64,000 nt of DNA. Origin: Shewanella sp. MBTL60-007. Its GTDB lineage: Bacteria; Pseudomonadota; Gammaproteobacteria; Enterobacterales; Shewanellaceae. A model generated the notes under the pieces. The model was not told the DNA's origin. It made no database searches and was given only the letters and a program-made list of their open reading frames with translations. Location: positions 1-64,000 of the forward strand of contig NZ_BPET01000014.1 of assembly GCF_019654915.1 (NCBI RefSeq), written 5' to 3'. Position numbers and translations under genes: made by a program. Shown here one piece after another: positions 19,273-28,665 of the stretch. Numbering within the stretch: position 1 is the stretch's first letter; each line of letters begins with the position of its first letter.

Positions 19273-20724
19273 ATGCGATTTAAACAAGACTTCTTCGAGC
19301 AGTTGGTTGGCTATTATTCCCAGGTGTTCCCTGTTGGTATTAGTAATCCACATTGGCTCGCCTGGAGTGACGATGCGGCAGGATTAGTCGGTTTGACCCA
19401 ACCTACAGATGAGTTGCTACTGGGGTTGTCGGGTAACGCTAAGATTGATGGCGCAAGCTATTATGCTCAGGTTTACAGTGGCCATCAGTTTGGTGGTTAT
19501 TCACCACAACTTGGCGATGGTCGCTCAATCATTCTAGGTGAGGCGCTAGGGCCACAAGGTGCTTGGGATGTCGCATTAAAAGGAGCTGGCCCTACGCCAT
19601 ATTCACGCCATGGTGATGGCCGTGCTGTGATGCGTTCCGCCGTGCGTGAGTTTCTAATTTCTGAAGCCCTGCATCATCTGCATATTCCTACCACTCGGGC
19701 ATTAGCGGTTATCGGTTCAGATCTTCCTGTATGGCGTGAGACTCAAGAGACGGCAGCAATTACAGTTCGACTCGCTAAGAGCCATATTCGTTTTGGTCAT
19801 TTTGAGTTCTTTTGTCATAGCGAGCGTGGGGCGCCTGAAAAGCTTAAGCAACTACTGGATTTCACCCTGACTCAGCATTACCCAGACTTAAGTTGTGATG
19901 TGGCGGGTTATAAAGCATGGTTTGCGCGAGTGGTGGCCGATACGGCTAAAATGATTGCTCACTGGCAAGCGATAGGCTTTGCCCATGGAGTGATGAATAC
20001 CGATAATATGTCGATTCTCGGTGATACCTTTGATTTCGGTCCATTCGCCTTTTTAGATACCTTTAAAGAAGACTTCATCTGTAACCATTCCGATCCTGAA
20101 GGGCGCTATGCTTTCGGACAACAGCCAGGTATTGCTTTGTGGAATTTACAACGGCTGGCGCAGGCGTTATCGCCCATCATTGCGTCCGACGATTTGATTG
20201 AGGCGTTAAATCAGTATCAAGTGGAGTTGGTTAAACAATATCTAGTGCTGATGCGCGCTAAGTTAGGCTTAATGGCTTGTGAAGCAGGAGGCGAACAGGA
20301 TGATCATGACTTGGCGCTCATTGGCGGCTTTACTAGTTTGATGGAGCGCAATCAGTTAGACCATACCAATACTTGGCGCAGATTCGGCCAGTTAGATCCT
20401 AACTCAAGCCACAGTGTTTTACGGGATGACTTTGTCGATCGTAGTGCTTTTGATACTTGGTATCAGCTTTATCAAGTTAGACTTGGAAATGTTAAGGACG
20501 TCGAGCAATGGCAAGTGGCGCGTAATCGAGTCAACCCGAAATATATTTTGCGTAATTATTTAGCCCAAGAGGCGATAATTGGCGTAGAGGAAGGCAACTT
20601 AGCACCATTGCAGCAACTACAGCGAGTACTACAAAAACCTTTCGATGAGCAACCTGACTTTGACGATTTGGCCAAGCGTCCACCGGATTGGGGACAAGGT
20701 TTAATCATGTCTTGTAGTAGCTAA
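19273..20724 (+). CDS. selO: Protein adenylyltransferase SelO (YdiU)
   Basis: A 483-residue pseudokinase-fold enzyme of the SelO/YdiU (UPF0061) family, which transfers AMP from ATP to protein Ser/Thr/Tyr residues and is tied to redox stress. Family signatures are present: [53 protein letters not shown] and DFGPFAFLD. The protein ends in MSCSS, the cysteine version of the C-terminal redox motif, with no selenocysteine. The start at 19273 gives the usual family length and lies right after the lipoprotein stop; an ATG at 19252 overlaps that gene. Confidence 0.9.
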   Translation: MRFKQDFFEQLVGYYSQVFPVGISNPHWLAWSDDAAGLVGLTQPTDELLLGLSGNAKIDGASYYAQVYSGHQFGGYSPQLGDGRSIILGEALGPQGAWDVALKGAGPTPYSRHGDGRAVMRSAVREFLISEALHHLHIPTTRALAVIGSDLPVWRETQETAAITVRLAKSHIRFGHFEFFCHSERGAPEKLKQLLDFTLTQHYPDLSCDVAGYKAWFARVVADTAKMIAHWQAIGFAHGVMNTDNMSILGDTFDFGPFAFLDTFKEDFICNHSDPEGRYAFGQQPGIALWNLQRLAQALSPIIASDDLIEALNQYQVELVKQYLVLMRAKLGLMACEAGGEQDDHDLALIGGFTSLMERNQLDHTNTWRRFGQLDPNSSHSVLRDDFVDRSAFDTWYQLYQVRLGNVKDVEQWQVARNRVNPKYILRNYLAQEAIIGVEEGNLAPLQQLQRVLQKPFDEQPDFDDLAKRPPDWGQGLIMSCSS

Positions 20725-20773
20725 CTGGCAGATTAGTGTTTGTCGATAGCAAAAGAATAATAAGAGTAAAAGA

Positions 20774-21079
20774 ATGCAATTAACTTCGATAAAATTAAAC
20801 CGAGAAACCTTAAGCTTAGCGGTACAGGCTGATATCGATTTTGAGCAGTTTCAATTGTTTGCCGAGCCCTTTGCCAAAGCGCTTGATTGTCGTGTAGTAG
20901 AGAAGCAATGGGGGGCTGATCGCCACCAGTGGTTACTGGAGTTCGAAGGTACTCACCTACAACTTCACTATGAATTTTATGGCGATATCTGTTGGTTATC
21001 CACCGACAGAGAAGATGAATATGACGTCCTAGTCTATCTTGCTGAATTAATGAAGCCTTACCTAAATAGCATTAGGTAA
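20774..21079 (+). CDS. DUF3630-like small protein
   Basis: A 101-residue acidic soluble protein with no signal or membrane helix. The sequence (CRVVEKQWGADRHQWLLEFEG, YGDICWLS) looks like the DUF3630 group of gammaproteobacterial proteins of unknown function; I am only moderately sure of the family number. It lies 49 bp after selO and 70 bp before srkA on the same strand and may be transcribed with either. Confidence 0.55.
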   Translation: MQLTSIKLNRETLSLAVQADIDFEQFQLFAEPFAKALDCRVVEKQWGADRHQWLLEFEGTHLQLHYEFYGDICWLSTDREDEYDVLVYLAELMKPYLNSIR

Positions 21080-21149
21080 GCATTAGTCTATTTTACTATT
21101 TGAACGTTAAACAGCCTAGCTGTAGACCTTCACCATTGAGCACAACTAA

Positions 21150-22178
21150 ATGAATATCGATCCACCTAAAGCGACAGTGGAACAAGACACAAGCTCGGCT
21201 TTTCACTATCAGGCCTTAACCCCAGATCTGATTTTAACTGCCATTGAAACGTTAGGGATCTATCCTGAAACGGGCTTGTTAGCACTTAATAGCTATGAGA
21301 ACCGTGTTTATCAGTTCCGCTGCGATCGGGGCCAACGTTATGTGGTGAAGTTTTATCGTCCAGAGCGCTGGACTGATGCACAAATTCAAGAGGAACATGA
21401 CTTTTCTGCAGCCCTTGCGGAGCAAGAGGTGCCTATTGCCACACCTGTGATTATCGACGGCAAGTCGTTACATGAATACCAAGGCTTTAGGTTTGCCCTG
21501 TTTCCTTCCATAGGCGGGCGTGCTTTTGAAGTGGATAATCTTGACCAGCTGGAGCAGGTCGGACGTTTTATCGGCCGCATCCACCAGTATTCGCAGCAGG
21601 CAGATTTTCAGTATCGCGATGTGATGTCGCCTAAATTGCTGGGTGAGGAATCATTAAGCTGGCTTAAATCCTCTGGGCACATTCCTGCAAGTCTGGAGCT
21701 ACCTTATTTTACCGTGGTAGAGCAGATCTTAGACAAAGCATCGGCATTGTGGCTACCTGAAAGCTACCGCTCTATCAGGCTCCACGGCGACTTGCATCCA
21801 AGTAATATTCTGTGGACTCCGGATGGTCCAGGTTTTGTCGATCTTGATGACGCCAAAATGGGACCCGCAGTACAAGATATCTGGATGATGCTAGCAGGAG
21901 ACAGGACGCAGCAGTTGCTGCAATTAGAAGTCTTGCTTGAAGGCTACGAGGAGTTCTGTGAGTTCGACAGTCGAGAGCTAAAGCTGATTGAACCACTTAG
22001 GGCGATGCGTATGCTGCATTACAACGCTTGGCTCAGCCGCCGTTGGGGGGATCCGGCATTCCCAATGAACTTCCCTTGGTTTGCTGAGGACAAGTATTGG
22101 GAGCAGCAGATTTTAGCCTTTAAAGAGCAACTGGCAGCACTGGATGAAGCGCCGTTGAGTCTAATTCCTCAGTATTAA
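21150..22178 (+). CDS. srkA: Stress response kinase SrkA (YihE/RdoA)
   Basis: A 342-residue cytosolic Ser/Thr kinase of the aminoglycoside-phosphotransferase fold. The catalytic loop is HGDLHPSNILW and the metal-binding segment is VDLDDAKMGP; the ATP-binding lysine is in RYVVKFYRPERW. In E. coli SrkA protects against stress-induced death, and the gene lies just before dsbA, regulated with it by Cpx. The same order is kept here with 125 bp between, which supports the call. Confidence 0.9.
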   Translation: MNIDPPKATVEQDTSSAFHYQALTPDLILTAIETLGIYPETGLLALNSYENRVYQFRCDRGQRYVVKFYRPERWTDAQIQEEHDFSAALAEQEVPIATPVIIDGKSLHEYQGFRFALFPSIGGRAFEVDNLDQLEQVGRFIGRIHQYSQQADFQYRDVMSPKLLGEESLSWLKSSGHIPASLELPYFTVVEQILDKASALWLPESYRSIRLHGDLHPSNILWTPDGPGFVDLDDAKMGPAVQDIWMMLAGDRTQQLLQLEVLLEGYEEFCEFDSRELKLIEPLRAMRMLHYNAWLSRRWGDPAFPMNFPWFAEDKYWEQQILAFKEQLAALDEAPLSLIPQY

Positions 22179-22303
22179 TGCTGTTGAAGACACTTATTTT
22201 GTAACAGAAAAATGAACTTTTGCGCTTGAGCTAGACTCGAAAGCACATTATGTTATGTCCAAATTATTAGCGTGATGCACGATTCGCATCGAGGGGAAGT
22301 TAA

Positions 22304-22915
22304 ATGAAAAAAGCTCTATTAGTTGCATTTGCACTATTGATGGCGCCTATGGCTGCAATGGCAGCTCAATATGAAGAAGGCGTACATTACACGGTTATTA
22401 ATGAAGGTCCAGGTACTGCAAAGCCAGAGATTGCCGAGTTCTTCTCTTTCTACTGTCCACATTGTTATACCTTTGCTAAAGAGCAAGTACCAAAGATCAA
22501 GGCAACGCTTCCTGACGGAGTGACATTCAAGCAAAACCACGTTGAATTTATCGGCCGTGAAATGGGCGTAGAGATGTCTCGTGCATTTGCTATCGCACAC
22601 CAACTAAAGATTGAAGAGAAGATGGAGCACGCTCTGTTCTCAGCTATCCAAGATAAGAAGCAGCGTTTCACTAATCTTGACGATATCAAGGCGCTTTTCG
22701 TTGTTAATGGTGTCGACCCTAAGGCATTCGATGCTGCAGCTAAGTCATTCATGGTTAACGCGCAGATGGCTAAGATGAAGCGTGATACCGAAAATGCCAA
22801 GATTGCAGGCGTACCAGCTTTGGTGGTTAACGGTAAATACCGTGTTGAGACAGGTGCAATCAAGTCTTACCAAGAGCTATTGGATATCGCCTATTACCTA
22901 GCAACGCAAAAATAA
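22304..22915 (+). CDS. dsbA: Thiol:disulfide interchange protein DsbA
   Basis: A 203-residue periplasmic thioredoxin-fold oxidase that introduces disulfide bonds into exported proteins and is reoxidised by DsbB. The signal peptide ends in AAMA-AQYEEG, the active site is C51-P-H-C54, and the cis-proline loop is GVPALVV near residue 167. Length and motifs match E. coli DsbA. It is preceded by srkA and followed by a strong terminator. Confidence 0.95.
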   Translation: MKKALLVAFALLMAPMAAMAAQYEEGVHYTVINEGPGTAKPEIAEFFSFYCPHCYTFAKEQVPKIKATLPDGVTFKQNHVEFIGREMGVEMSRAFAIAHQLKIEEKMEHALFSAIQDKKQRFTNLDDIKALFVVNGVDPKAFDAAAKSFMVNAQMAKMKRDTENAKIAGVPALVVNGKYRVETGAIKSYQELLDIAYYLATQK

Positions 22916-22932
22916 GTTGCAGCGACAGCTAG

Positions 22933-22958
22933 AAAGGAGCCAATAGGCTCCTTTTTTT
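22933..22958 (+). terminator. Terminator after dsbA
   Basis: AAAGGAGCC-AATA-GGCTCC followed by seven T residues, 18 bp past the dsbA stop. Confidence 0.92.
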
Positions 22959-23294
22959 GTACAAGGAAGTACTTATCCCTGAACGCAGGGACTACGTAGG
23001 AAGGGGTTGTGTCTGGAACACTTATGCAGATTGCCATGGATGGCAATAAATCTGCTTTGTGTCCGGCATCTTGTCATAGAGAACTATGCGTTACTTTCTG
23101 GAAAGTTCAGGTTTAGAAATAAATAGGGATTGTCCATTTGGGTTATGCATTTGATTGCCATAGAGATTCTTCTTTTATGTGAAATTTGATTAAAATTTTT
23201 ACATTTATTTGCTAAAAAAAATGCAACTCTAGTGGTACAAAACATGTCCAACAAAAATAAATAACAACAAGCGAAGCCGCTATCGGGAGGTCTT
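22959..23294. other. Intergenic region with one short palindrome
   Basis: About 335 bp with no gene. It contains TTGCCAT-GG-ATGGCAA at about 23026-23043 inside a longer imperfect pair (GCAGATT and AATCTGC-like arms). This resembles the palindromic fragments in the 47.5-48.2 kb intergenic region and may be a decayed dispersed repeat. Confidence 0.4.
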
Positions 23295-23507
23295 ATGAGA
23301 GTTTTTCCTGTCTATGCACCCAAACTGATTGTTAAACACGCGCGTATTTTTTTGTCTGGGGTGATCTGGGTTAAAGATCTAGGTCGACTAGAGTTTGATA
23401 AGGGGAGGTTTTTACTGCCAAGAAAAAGCCTGCCTAAAGTTAAGCAGGCTATTTTAGAGCTCAATGAGTTAATTGAGTCTCAGGGTAACGAGATGCAAAC
23501 TGCATAG
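23295..23507 (+). CDS. Small conserved-looking protein of unknown function
   Basis: A 70-residue basic protein (VYAPKLIVKHARIFLSGVIWVKDLGRLEF, then a helix PKVKQAILELNELIES). A good ribosome site (GGGAGG) precedes the ATG and the composition is that of a real protein. I do not recognise a family. It converges with zapB, with 14 bp between the stops. Confidence 0.55.
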   Translation: MRVFPVYAPKLIVKHARIFLSGVIWVKDLGRLEFDKGRFLLPRKSLPKVKQAILELNELIESQGNEMQTA

Positions 23508-23521
23508 CGTTTGATAATTTA

Positions 23522-23725
23522 TTAGTTTACTTCTTCGTTGAGTAGACCAACTAGACCAGTCACTTTCTCATTCCAAGAGTTAAGTTCCTGCTGTAGCTGT
23601 TGGTTCTGCTCAGACAGACTGCTGCTAGTCTGCTTCTCTTCCTCAAGCTCCATTTTTAGTAGCTCGATAGTTTCCAGCGCGGCTTGGATTTTTGTTTCCA
23701 ATTTCGATAATAGTTCTAGGCTCAT
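23522..23725 (-). CDS. zapB: Cell division protein ZapB
   Basis: A 67-residue protein that is almost entirely coiled coil, with heptads running from [13 protein letters not shown] to [18 protein letters not shown]. This matches ZapB (YiiU), a midcell factor that joins the Z ring through ZapA and helps in FtsZ assembly and chromosome positioning. Length (E. coli is slightly over 70) and the WNEKV-type C-terminus agree. An AAAGGGA site precedes the ATG. Confidence 0.85.
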   Translation of the reverse strand: MSLELLSKLETKIQAALETIELLKMELEEEKQTSSSLSEQNQQLQQELNSWNEKVTGLVGLLNEEVN

Positions 23726-24118
23726 GGCGAGTCCCTTTGATAGCGAGATGATAGCTCCGATTCTAGCAGCGACGCGGCATTGGTGAATAGTTAATTATGC
23801 TAAATGAAGAAAAAATCTATATAAAATAGCCAAAAATGTGCTTTTTTTGTGCGCGTTATCGTGTTGTGGAGGCTGGGTTACCTCTATCGCCATATATGTT
23901 GGAATTTTAGTGAAAGATACTCTCCTTTTGCCTCATGAAACAGATTGTTATAAAGGGGATAATGATGACGTAGAGAGACTTGATTGCTCTTTTCGGCTTT
24001 GAGTTTCACTATGTTCGTTATGTCATTATAGGAAGAGTGAAATAATCGACTGCTATTAGATAACAGTCGAGATATGATTATAGTATTTGTGAGTGTATTC
24101 TAGATGACTATTTTTTAT
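23726..24118. other. Left flank of the accessory insert, no gene
   Basis: About 390 bp of AT-rich sequence with no supported gene. The only structure is the hairpin at 24046-24070, which would end transcription of the membrane-protein gene coming from the right. Confidence 0.45.
24046..24070 (-). terminator. Hairpin after the CorA-like gene
   Basis: TCGACTG and CAGTCGA form the outer stem with inner TAT/ATA pairing, followed on the minus strand by ATTATTTC, 49 bp past the stop. Confidence 0.6.
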
Positions 24119-25477
24119 CTAGGAACGATGCTTAAAATGTGTATATACCATTGTCACAATTAACCCCACCAATAGAATAATTGGAAACCAAGTATTAACA
24201 CCTAGAATTACTTCCTCTTGAGAGTTTTCGTGCATGCCTGTAGTGTAGATGAAATGCTGCACTTTAGATAATGACAAGTAGTCACTCCAAATACTGACAA
24301 GCCCCATTAATTGTATGCAGGAAATTAAGAATAAAATTTTATTCTGTTTAGCATTGGAGTGTTCCATTTTTCGTTGGTAGGAGCGTTCTAGATATTCTTT
24401 AAACGAGGTTACATAAGACTGAGCGTTATCTAATGAACTGCAGATATTCCATTTACTTTCCATTGGAACATATACCTCATCATTGTCAGATTCGAACTGT
24501 GATTTCATATCTTGGTTATGGATCCGTAATAGCTCAAATTTATTTATGTACTCATCAATAATAATGCGGTTTTTATTGATATTTTTACTGAGATTATTGA
24601 TGAGAATACGACGATTAAGTTCATCCATTAGATCGATAAAGTAAGCGACAGAAAACCACATATATTGGATGTGGTATTGAATGGGAAAAAATCGATGATA
24701 GTAGCTGGTATCTAGAGATATTATCGAGTGGAAACGACTAAAAAAGTGATAACTGACCTTATCATTCTCTAGGAGGTTTGTTAGATTGTAAGATAGACGT
24801 TCAGCTTGAGCATTGCAGTTTAAAATTGCTTTCTTTAAAGCTTCATTCTTCGCATCCGCTTCGTAGAAAAACGTGATATTGCCTGTATTATTCAAGACTT
24901 CTACTTTGTGGTTTTGTTTACTGTCTACGAGCTTTAGACATTCAATGGCTTTGGATTTAGCTTGTTCTATTACATTGCTACCCCATGAGCTGATTTCGCT
25001 TTCATCGTTCTCTTTTACCATTAAACTTCTAATGGTATTATAAAAGTTATCCCTATCATTATCTCTTTCATCTGTTTTTAAAAGTTTTAATAAAAGCTCT
25101 TCTTGGAACTCGAATGTAAGTTCAAGGACTAACATAAAACTATAAAGCCTATAATCGAATATAAGATCAAACTTACTTAAATTTGTTTGGAGGTTTTCTG
25201 CAATATTATGTTCAGAATTAACCCAAAACTGCTTGTTATTAAGATCTTGCTCAAGCTGACAGTTTTTTATATTCGTCATTTTTGATGACAATATTGATTT
25301 AAAGCTTTTGTTTCTGAGATGAGTTTTTTTAAAAGTGTCAATCCAATTAATGCTAGGTAGAACATTCATACCAGCGTTAAAGAACTTTTTTATATTTTTA
25401 TTATTGACTAAGACAGAATCAAAACTGTTTACATCCAGTTGTAAAGGCTGGACACACATAACCGATAATTTAATCAT
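24119..25477 (-). CDS. CorA-shaped membrane protein of unknown function
   Basis: A 452-residue protein with AT-rich codon use unlike its neighbours. The first 375 residues are soluble and mainly helical. The C-terminus has two membrane helices (about 380-397 and 430-448) joined by a loop containing GMHEN (414-418), and ends in FKHRS. That plan (long helical cytosolic part, two terminal helices, GMN-like loop, basic end) is that of CorA-type channels, but the diagnostic GMN is not intact and I see no clear homology in the soluble part. The ATG at 25477 lies one base after the stop of the SET-domain gene, with AAGGA inside that gene, so the two are translationally coupled and probably work together. 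Confidence 0.55.
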   Translation of the reverse strand: MIKLSVMCVQPLQLDVNSFDSVLVNNKNIKKFFNAGMNVLPSINWIDTFKKTHLRNKSFKSILSSKMTNIKNCQLEQDLNNKQFWVNSEHNIAENLQTNLSKFDLIFDYRLYSFMLVLELTFEFQEELLLKLLKTDERDNDRDNFYNTIRSLMVKENDESEISSWGSNVIEQAKSKAIECLKLVDSKQNHKVEVLNNTGNITFFYEADAKNEALKKAILNCNAQAERLSYNLTNLLENDKVSYHFFSRFHSIISLDTSYYHRFFPIQYHIQYMWFSVAYFIDLMDELNRRILINNLSKNINKNRIIIDEYINKFELLRIHNQDMKSQFESDNDEVYVPMESKWNICSSLDNAQSYVTSFKEYLERSYQRKMEHSNAKQNKILFLISCIQLMGLVSIWSDYLSLSKVQHFIYTTGMHENSQEEVILGVNTWFPIILLVGLIVTMVYTHFKHRS

Positions 25478-25478
25478 T

Positions 25479-25937
25479 TTATAGGAAATCCTTTTCAGGG
25501 TTACTAACATAGCTCTCTGGGAGGGATTCTTTGCGATAATCAATAGTAAGTTCGTCATCAACCCTGATATCTCTGAGTGCGATAAGGCGCAATGGGTCGT
25601 AGTGAAGAGCTATGTTTGGAGTTCGGCTATGATTTATATAACTGTATTTAGTCCTTAATGGTCTAACGAGTAGCTCATTTTTACCGAGATAGTTGCACTC
25701 CATAAAAAAGTAGTTTTTGTAATTTGGAATTTTGGGAGCAAGTTTGCTTTCTAGCTCGTTGTATTTATCAACCGTAAGAATTTGACCATCTAAAACGCAC
25801 AATAGGCTTCCGCATTCGATGTTGTGAGCGTGACAAAAGAGACCAAATCCATGCAGTTCGCTATGTCGAATATCGGTGTTTTCAATGTTATCAAGAACGA
25901 CTGTCCTAACAAAATCTATGTCTTTTGTTACATCCAT
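25479..25937 (-). CDS. SET-domain protein (putative protein lysine methyltransferase)
   Basis: A 152-residue single-domain protein. SET motifs appear in order: HGFGLF (29-34, S-adenosylmethionine-binding GxG), the core asparagine-histidine motif INHSRTPNI (101-109), and DDELTIDYR (127-135) with the catalytic-type tyrosine. There are no post-SET zinc cysteines, which is usual for short bacterial SET proteins. Such enzymes methylate lysines on a protein partner; the coupled membrane protein downstream is an obvious candidate. The start is placed at 25937, where AAGGAG lies five bases upstream. Base composition is AT-rich and the gene lies next to a broken antiporter gene, which suggests acquisition by transfer. 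Confidence 0.8.
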   Translation of the reverse strand: MDVTKDIDFVRTVVLDNIENTDIRHSELHGFGLFCHAHNIECGSLLCVLDGQILTVDKYNELESKLAPKIPNYKNYFFMECNYLGKNELLVRPLRTKYSYINHSRTPNIALHYDPLRLIALRDIRVDDELTIDYRKESLPESYVSNPEKDFL

Positions 25938-26140
25938 GATCACTCCTTTAAGTTACACTTCCTATTTTTTGATAGTAACAACTTGTGATTTAACTCCATA
26001 TAAAAGAACCATACTACATGACTTTTGATCTTTGCAATCTACTGATGTTTAAAAAGAACATCTTGGCTGGGAATAAATTGTATACGTTTTTTAACAGGAG
26101 GAGGTTCGCGATTATGAGCCTGCTGTAGTTGAAGCTCTAG

Positions 26141-26380
26141 TCTCACTTTTTGTTGCAAACATTGAGTGCAGCTATAGTAGACTCCGTATTTGGCGATCAT
26201 TGCTCACCCATATCCGACACCAGCGTGATCAGCGCCTTTAGCTCTAGCTTCGCCCCCCATGCTCACGTTATCACCCAGTTGCCCTTTGTTATTATTGCCG
26301 CCTTGAGATCACTCATCGGTTTCCAGCTGATTAACTTAGGTGTCGCCACACTCTTGGCATGGTTAGTGGTTATTGCTTAA
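26141..26380 (+). pseudogene. C-terminal remnant of a Na+/H+ antiporter (NhaC family)
   Basis: About 79 codons remain open, from after a stop at 26138 to 26380. The product has the antiporter signature VDSVFGDHCSPISDTSVIS, then QLPFVIIAALRSLIGFQLINLGV, as in the C-terminal part of Na+/H+ antiporters of Pfam PF03553. The intact family has more than 450 residues, and the upstream sequence does not continue the protein. There is no ribosome site at the fragment start. The strong terminator after it is intact. The missing part was not found on the other side of the SET insert, so the event was a replacement or deletion and not a simple insertion. Confidence 0.8.
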
Positions 26381-26390
26381 GAGACAGATA

Positions 26391-26429
26391 CAATAAAGCC
26401 GCCAACTCTGTGAGTTGGCGGCTTTATTG
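26391..26429. terminator. Perfect 18-bp bidirectional terminator
   Basis: CAATAAAGCCGCCAACTC, loop TGT, and the exact reverse complement. A and T runs on both sides let it serve both the antiporter remnant and the convergent outer-membrane protein gene. Confidence 0.92.
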
Positions 26430-26459
26430 TTTTAACCGTTTCTCTTAAAAGCGATTCGC

Positions 26460-27080
26460 TTAGAAGCGGTAGTCAACAGATAGGTAAAGCTGCTGGCTGT
26501 CATTCAGTGACGCGCTCTCAGTGCCTGCAATTGCGCCGCTGTATGGCGTTGGCGTTGGGCCACTTACATCGTAATCTTGCTTAAGGTAGCGGTAACCGAT
26601 TTCGGTGCTCACCTTGTCGTTAATCTTATACATTAGACCCGTTTGACCACCCCAGACGAAGCGGTTTTTTGAGTCTAGTGTACTGGCTTCTGGACTGATG
26701 TGGTTCATACCCGCAGTCGCACCAATAAACCAGTTAAGTTTGTTGCTGTCGCCTAGACCCACTAGGTAGTCATAAGACATTAAGAAGCTTTGCTGACGGC
26801 TAAAGTCATCTGAGTTGTAAGAGTACGTACCGTAAACACGGTTAGCATCATTTAGATAAACACCGGCTCTGACTTCATAGATAACGTTATTTTCGGTCTC
26901 TTTTAGATGCTGAGTCTGAGAGCCGCCCTCAATTGGGTTTTGTAGTTCAGGCTCGTAAGAACCTTTATAAGTGTTTTGCTGTGCGCCAACACCGCCACCA
27001 ATGAACCAGTCTGCAGCCATAGTTGGTGCCGAGATTGCCGTTGCCATTACAGATGCTAAGATAAGTGATTTAGTTTTCAT
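26460..27080 (-). CDS. Small outer-membrane beta-barrel protein
   Basis: A 206-residue protein with a signal peptide (ILASVMATAISAPTMA) and an eight-strand-type barrel resembling OmpW/OmpX-like or OmpA N-terminal barrels (WFIGGGVGAQQNTYKG, YEVRAGVYLNDANRVYGTYSY, TEIGYRYLKQDYDV). It ends in the assembly signal LYLSVDYRF. No peptidoglycan-binding domain follows. The start at 27080 has GGGAG upstream; a longer frame from 27095 does not. It is divergent from the lipase-like gene. Confidence 0.75.
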   Translation of the reverse strand: MKTKSLILASVMATAISAPTMAADWFIGGGVGAQQNTYKGSYEPELQNPIEGGSQTQHLKETENNVIYEVRAGVYLNDANRVYGTYSYNSDDFSRQQSFLMSYDYLVGLGDSNKLNWFIGATAGMNHISPEASTLDSKNRFVWGGQTGLMYKINDKVSTEIGYRYLKQDYDVSGPTPTPYSGAIAGTESASLNDSQQLYLSVDYRF

Positions 27081-27321
27081 GCTGTGCTCCCACACTAGTA
27101 AAATTGTTTAGGTCTTGCGTTTCGTTGGAGACATCATAGGGGGAACTAGCTGAATAATAACTGAATGATATTAACGATCGCTGATGTTGAGTATTTTGCT
27201 ATATAGATACTAAGCACTATTTGCTAAGCTGTTGAAAGTTATTGATTAAATGATTTGTACTATATAAATAAGTCGAAGCGATTTGTCATCAAATGGTAAG
27301 TTGCTCGCTGTCGAGGTGATG

Positions 27322-28665
27322 ATGGAATTGGTCTTTGTTCATGGATGGAGTGTTACCAATACAGACACTTATGCTCAGCTGCCCCAAGCGATCGTTAAGC
27401 TGATGGATCCTGAGGTTGCCCTCTCTATTCGCCATATTCATTTAGGGCGCTATATTAGCTTCGATGATGAAGTTCGCTTGAGTGATATCGCCAAAGCCTT
27501 TAATGATGCGCGAACGGATCTGCTTGGGGATAAGCCATTTGCAGTGATCACCCACTCCACTGGCGCACCTGTGATGCGTCAGTGGCTGCAGATGTTTTTC
27601 GATGCAGACAAGATTAGCGACTGTCCACTAACGCATTTGATTATGCTTGCCCCGGCAAACCATGGCTCAGCGCTGGCTCAACTAGGTAAGTCGAGAGTGG
27701 GGCGCATTAACAGCTTTTTCTCGGGTGTTGAGCCGGGGCAGCGGATCTTGGATTGGTTAGAGCTTGGTAGCGATGGGCAGCATCAGCTGAACCTGCACTG
27801 GCTTAAAGAGTTTACCCTAGAAGGACCTTTTCCCTTTGTTCTGACGGGAGAGACCATTGACAGCCAATTCTACGATTATCTCAATAGTTATACGGCTGAA
27901 GCTGGCTCAGACGGTGTGGTAAGGGTAGCCTCAGCGAACCTGAACTTTAGTTATCTGCTGTTAGAGCAATCGGCGCACTCCCTTACCAGCTTCGATGGCC
28001 GCAGGATCTCAACACTGCAGTTAACTAACCACTCTACCCCTAGACAGCAAACCGCCTTCGAAGTGATCAATAATGCCAGCCATAGTGGAAGCAGGAAGGG
28101 CATTATGGGGTCGGTGACAAGCAAAAATGCCGCGAAGAAACCTGTCGTGCAGCGCATCCTTCAATGCTTAAAGGTCTCTGAGCCACAGCAATATCAACGG
28201 CTGTGCGAGCAGATGGCAGAGAGTCATTCAGTTAAGCGCAAGCAGCGTACCTGTATGCTGGTGGTTCGAGTCATCGATGATACTGGGCTGGCAGTAGAGG
28301 ATTTCGATATCATCTTGCTCTCGGGCGCCGAGTTCGTTCCCGGACAGTTTGCTAAAGGTTTTATGCTGGATAAGCAGCGCAACCATAGCAATAACCACGT
28401 GGTTACCTTCTATTTCGATGCGAATAAGTTAGCCAAAGTTAGCGATGGCAAGATAGGTCTTCGTGTCGATCCTAGGCCAAATAACGGTGTCTGTTATTAC
28501 CACAGTGGCGAGTTTCATTCCGGCGGGGAACAGGTGCAAGTGTTACTGCAAGCAGACCAAACCACCATGGTGGATATCGTGTTGCAGCGGCAGATCAGCC
28601 CTAAAACATTTACCTTAGTTGATTCGGAACATGGGGGGGATTTTTCCCATTTAGCCGACGATTAG
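27322..28665 (+). CDS. Lipase/phospholipase-like alpha/beta hydrolase
   Basis: A 447-residue cytosolic protein, with no signal peptide seen. The N-terminal half has the alpha/beta-hydrolase plan of PGAP1-like and triacylglycerol lipases: the oxyanion strand LVFVHGWSV, the nucleophile elbow THSTGAP (serine in a modified GxSxG), MLAPANHGS, and a probable acid/base near GSDGVV and NASHSG. The C-terminal 170 residues form a beta-rich part that I cannot name. The ATG at 27322 is preceded by GAGG; the frame could be read from 27283, but only with a non-ATG start. Confidence 0.7.
   Translation: MELVFVHGWSVTNTDTYAQLPQAIVKLMDPEVALSIRHIHLGRYISFDDEVRLSDIAKAFNDARTDLLGDKPFAVITHSTGAPVMRQWLQMFFDADKISDCPLTHLIMLAPANHGSALAQLGKSRVGRINSFFSGVEPGQRILDWLELGSDGQHQLNLHWLKEFTLEGPFPFVLTGETIDSQFYDYLNSYTAEAGSDGVVRVASANLNFSYLLLEQSAHSLTSFDGRRISTLQLTNHSTPRQQTAFEVINNASHSGSRKGIMGSVTSKNAAKKPVVQRILQCLKVSEPQQYQRLCEQMAESHSVKRKQRTCMLVVRVIDDTGLAVEDFDIILLSGAEFVPGQFAKGFMLDKQRNHSNNHVVTFYFDANKLAKVSDGKIGLRVDPRPNNGVCYYHSGEFHSGGEQVQVLLQADQTTMVDIVLQRQISPKTFTLVDSEHGGDFSHLADD

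Noticed and set aside
22334..22863. Long antisense frames opposite dsbA
   Set aside because: They lie wholly inside dsbA, whose product is certain, and have no independent support.
26150..26380. A small intact membrane protein gene
   Set aside because: The sequence is the C-terminal part of a known antiporter family, with no start signal, so it is a remnant and not a complete gene.
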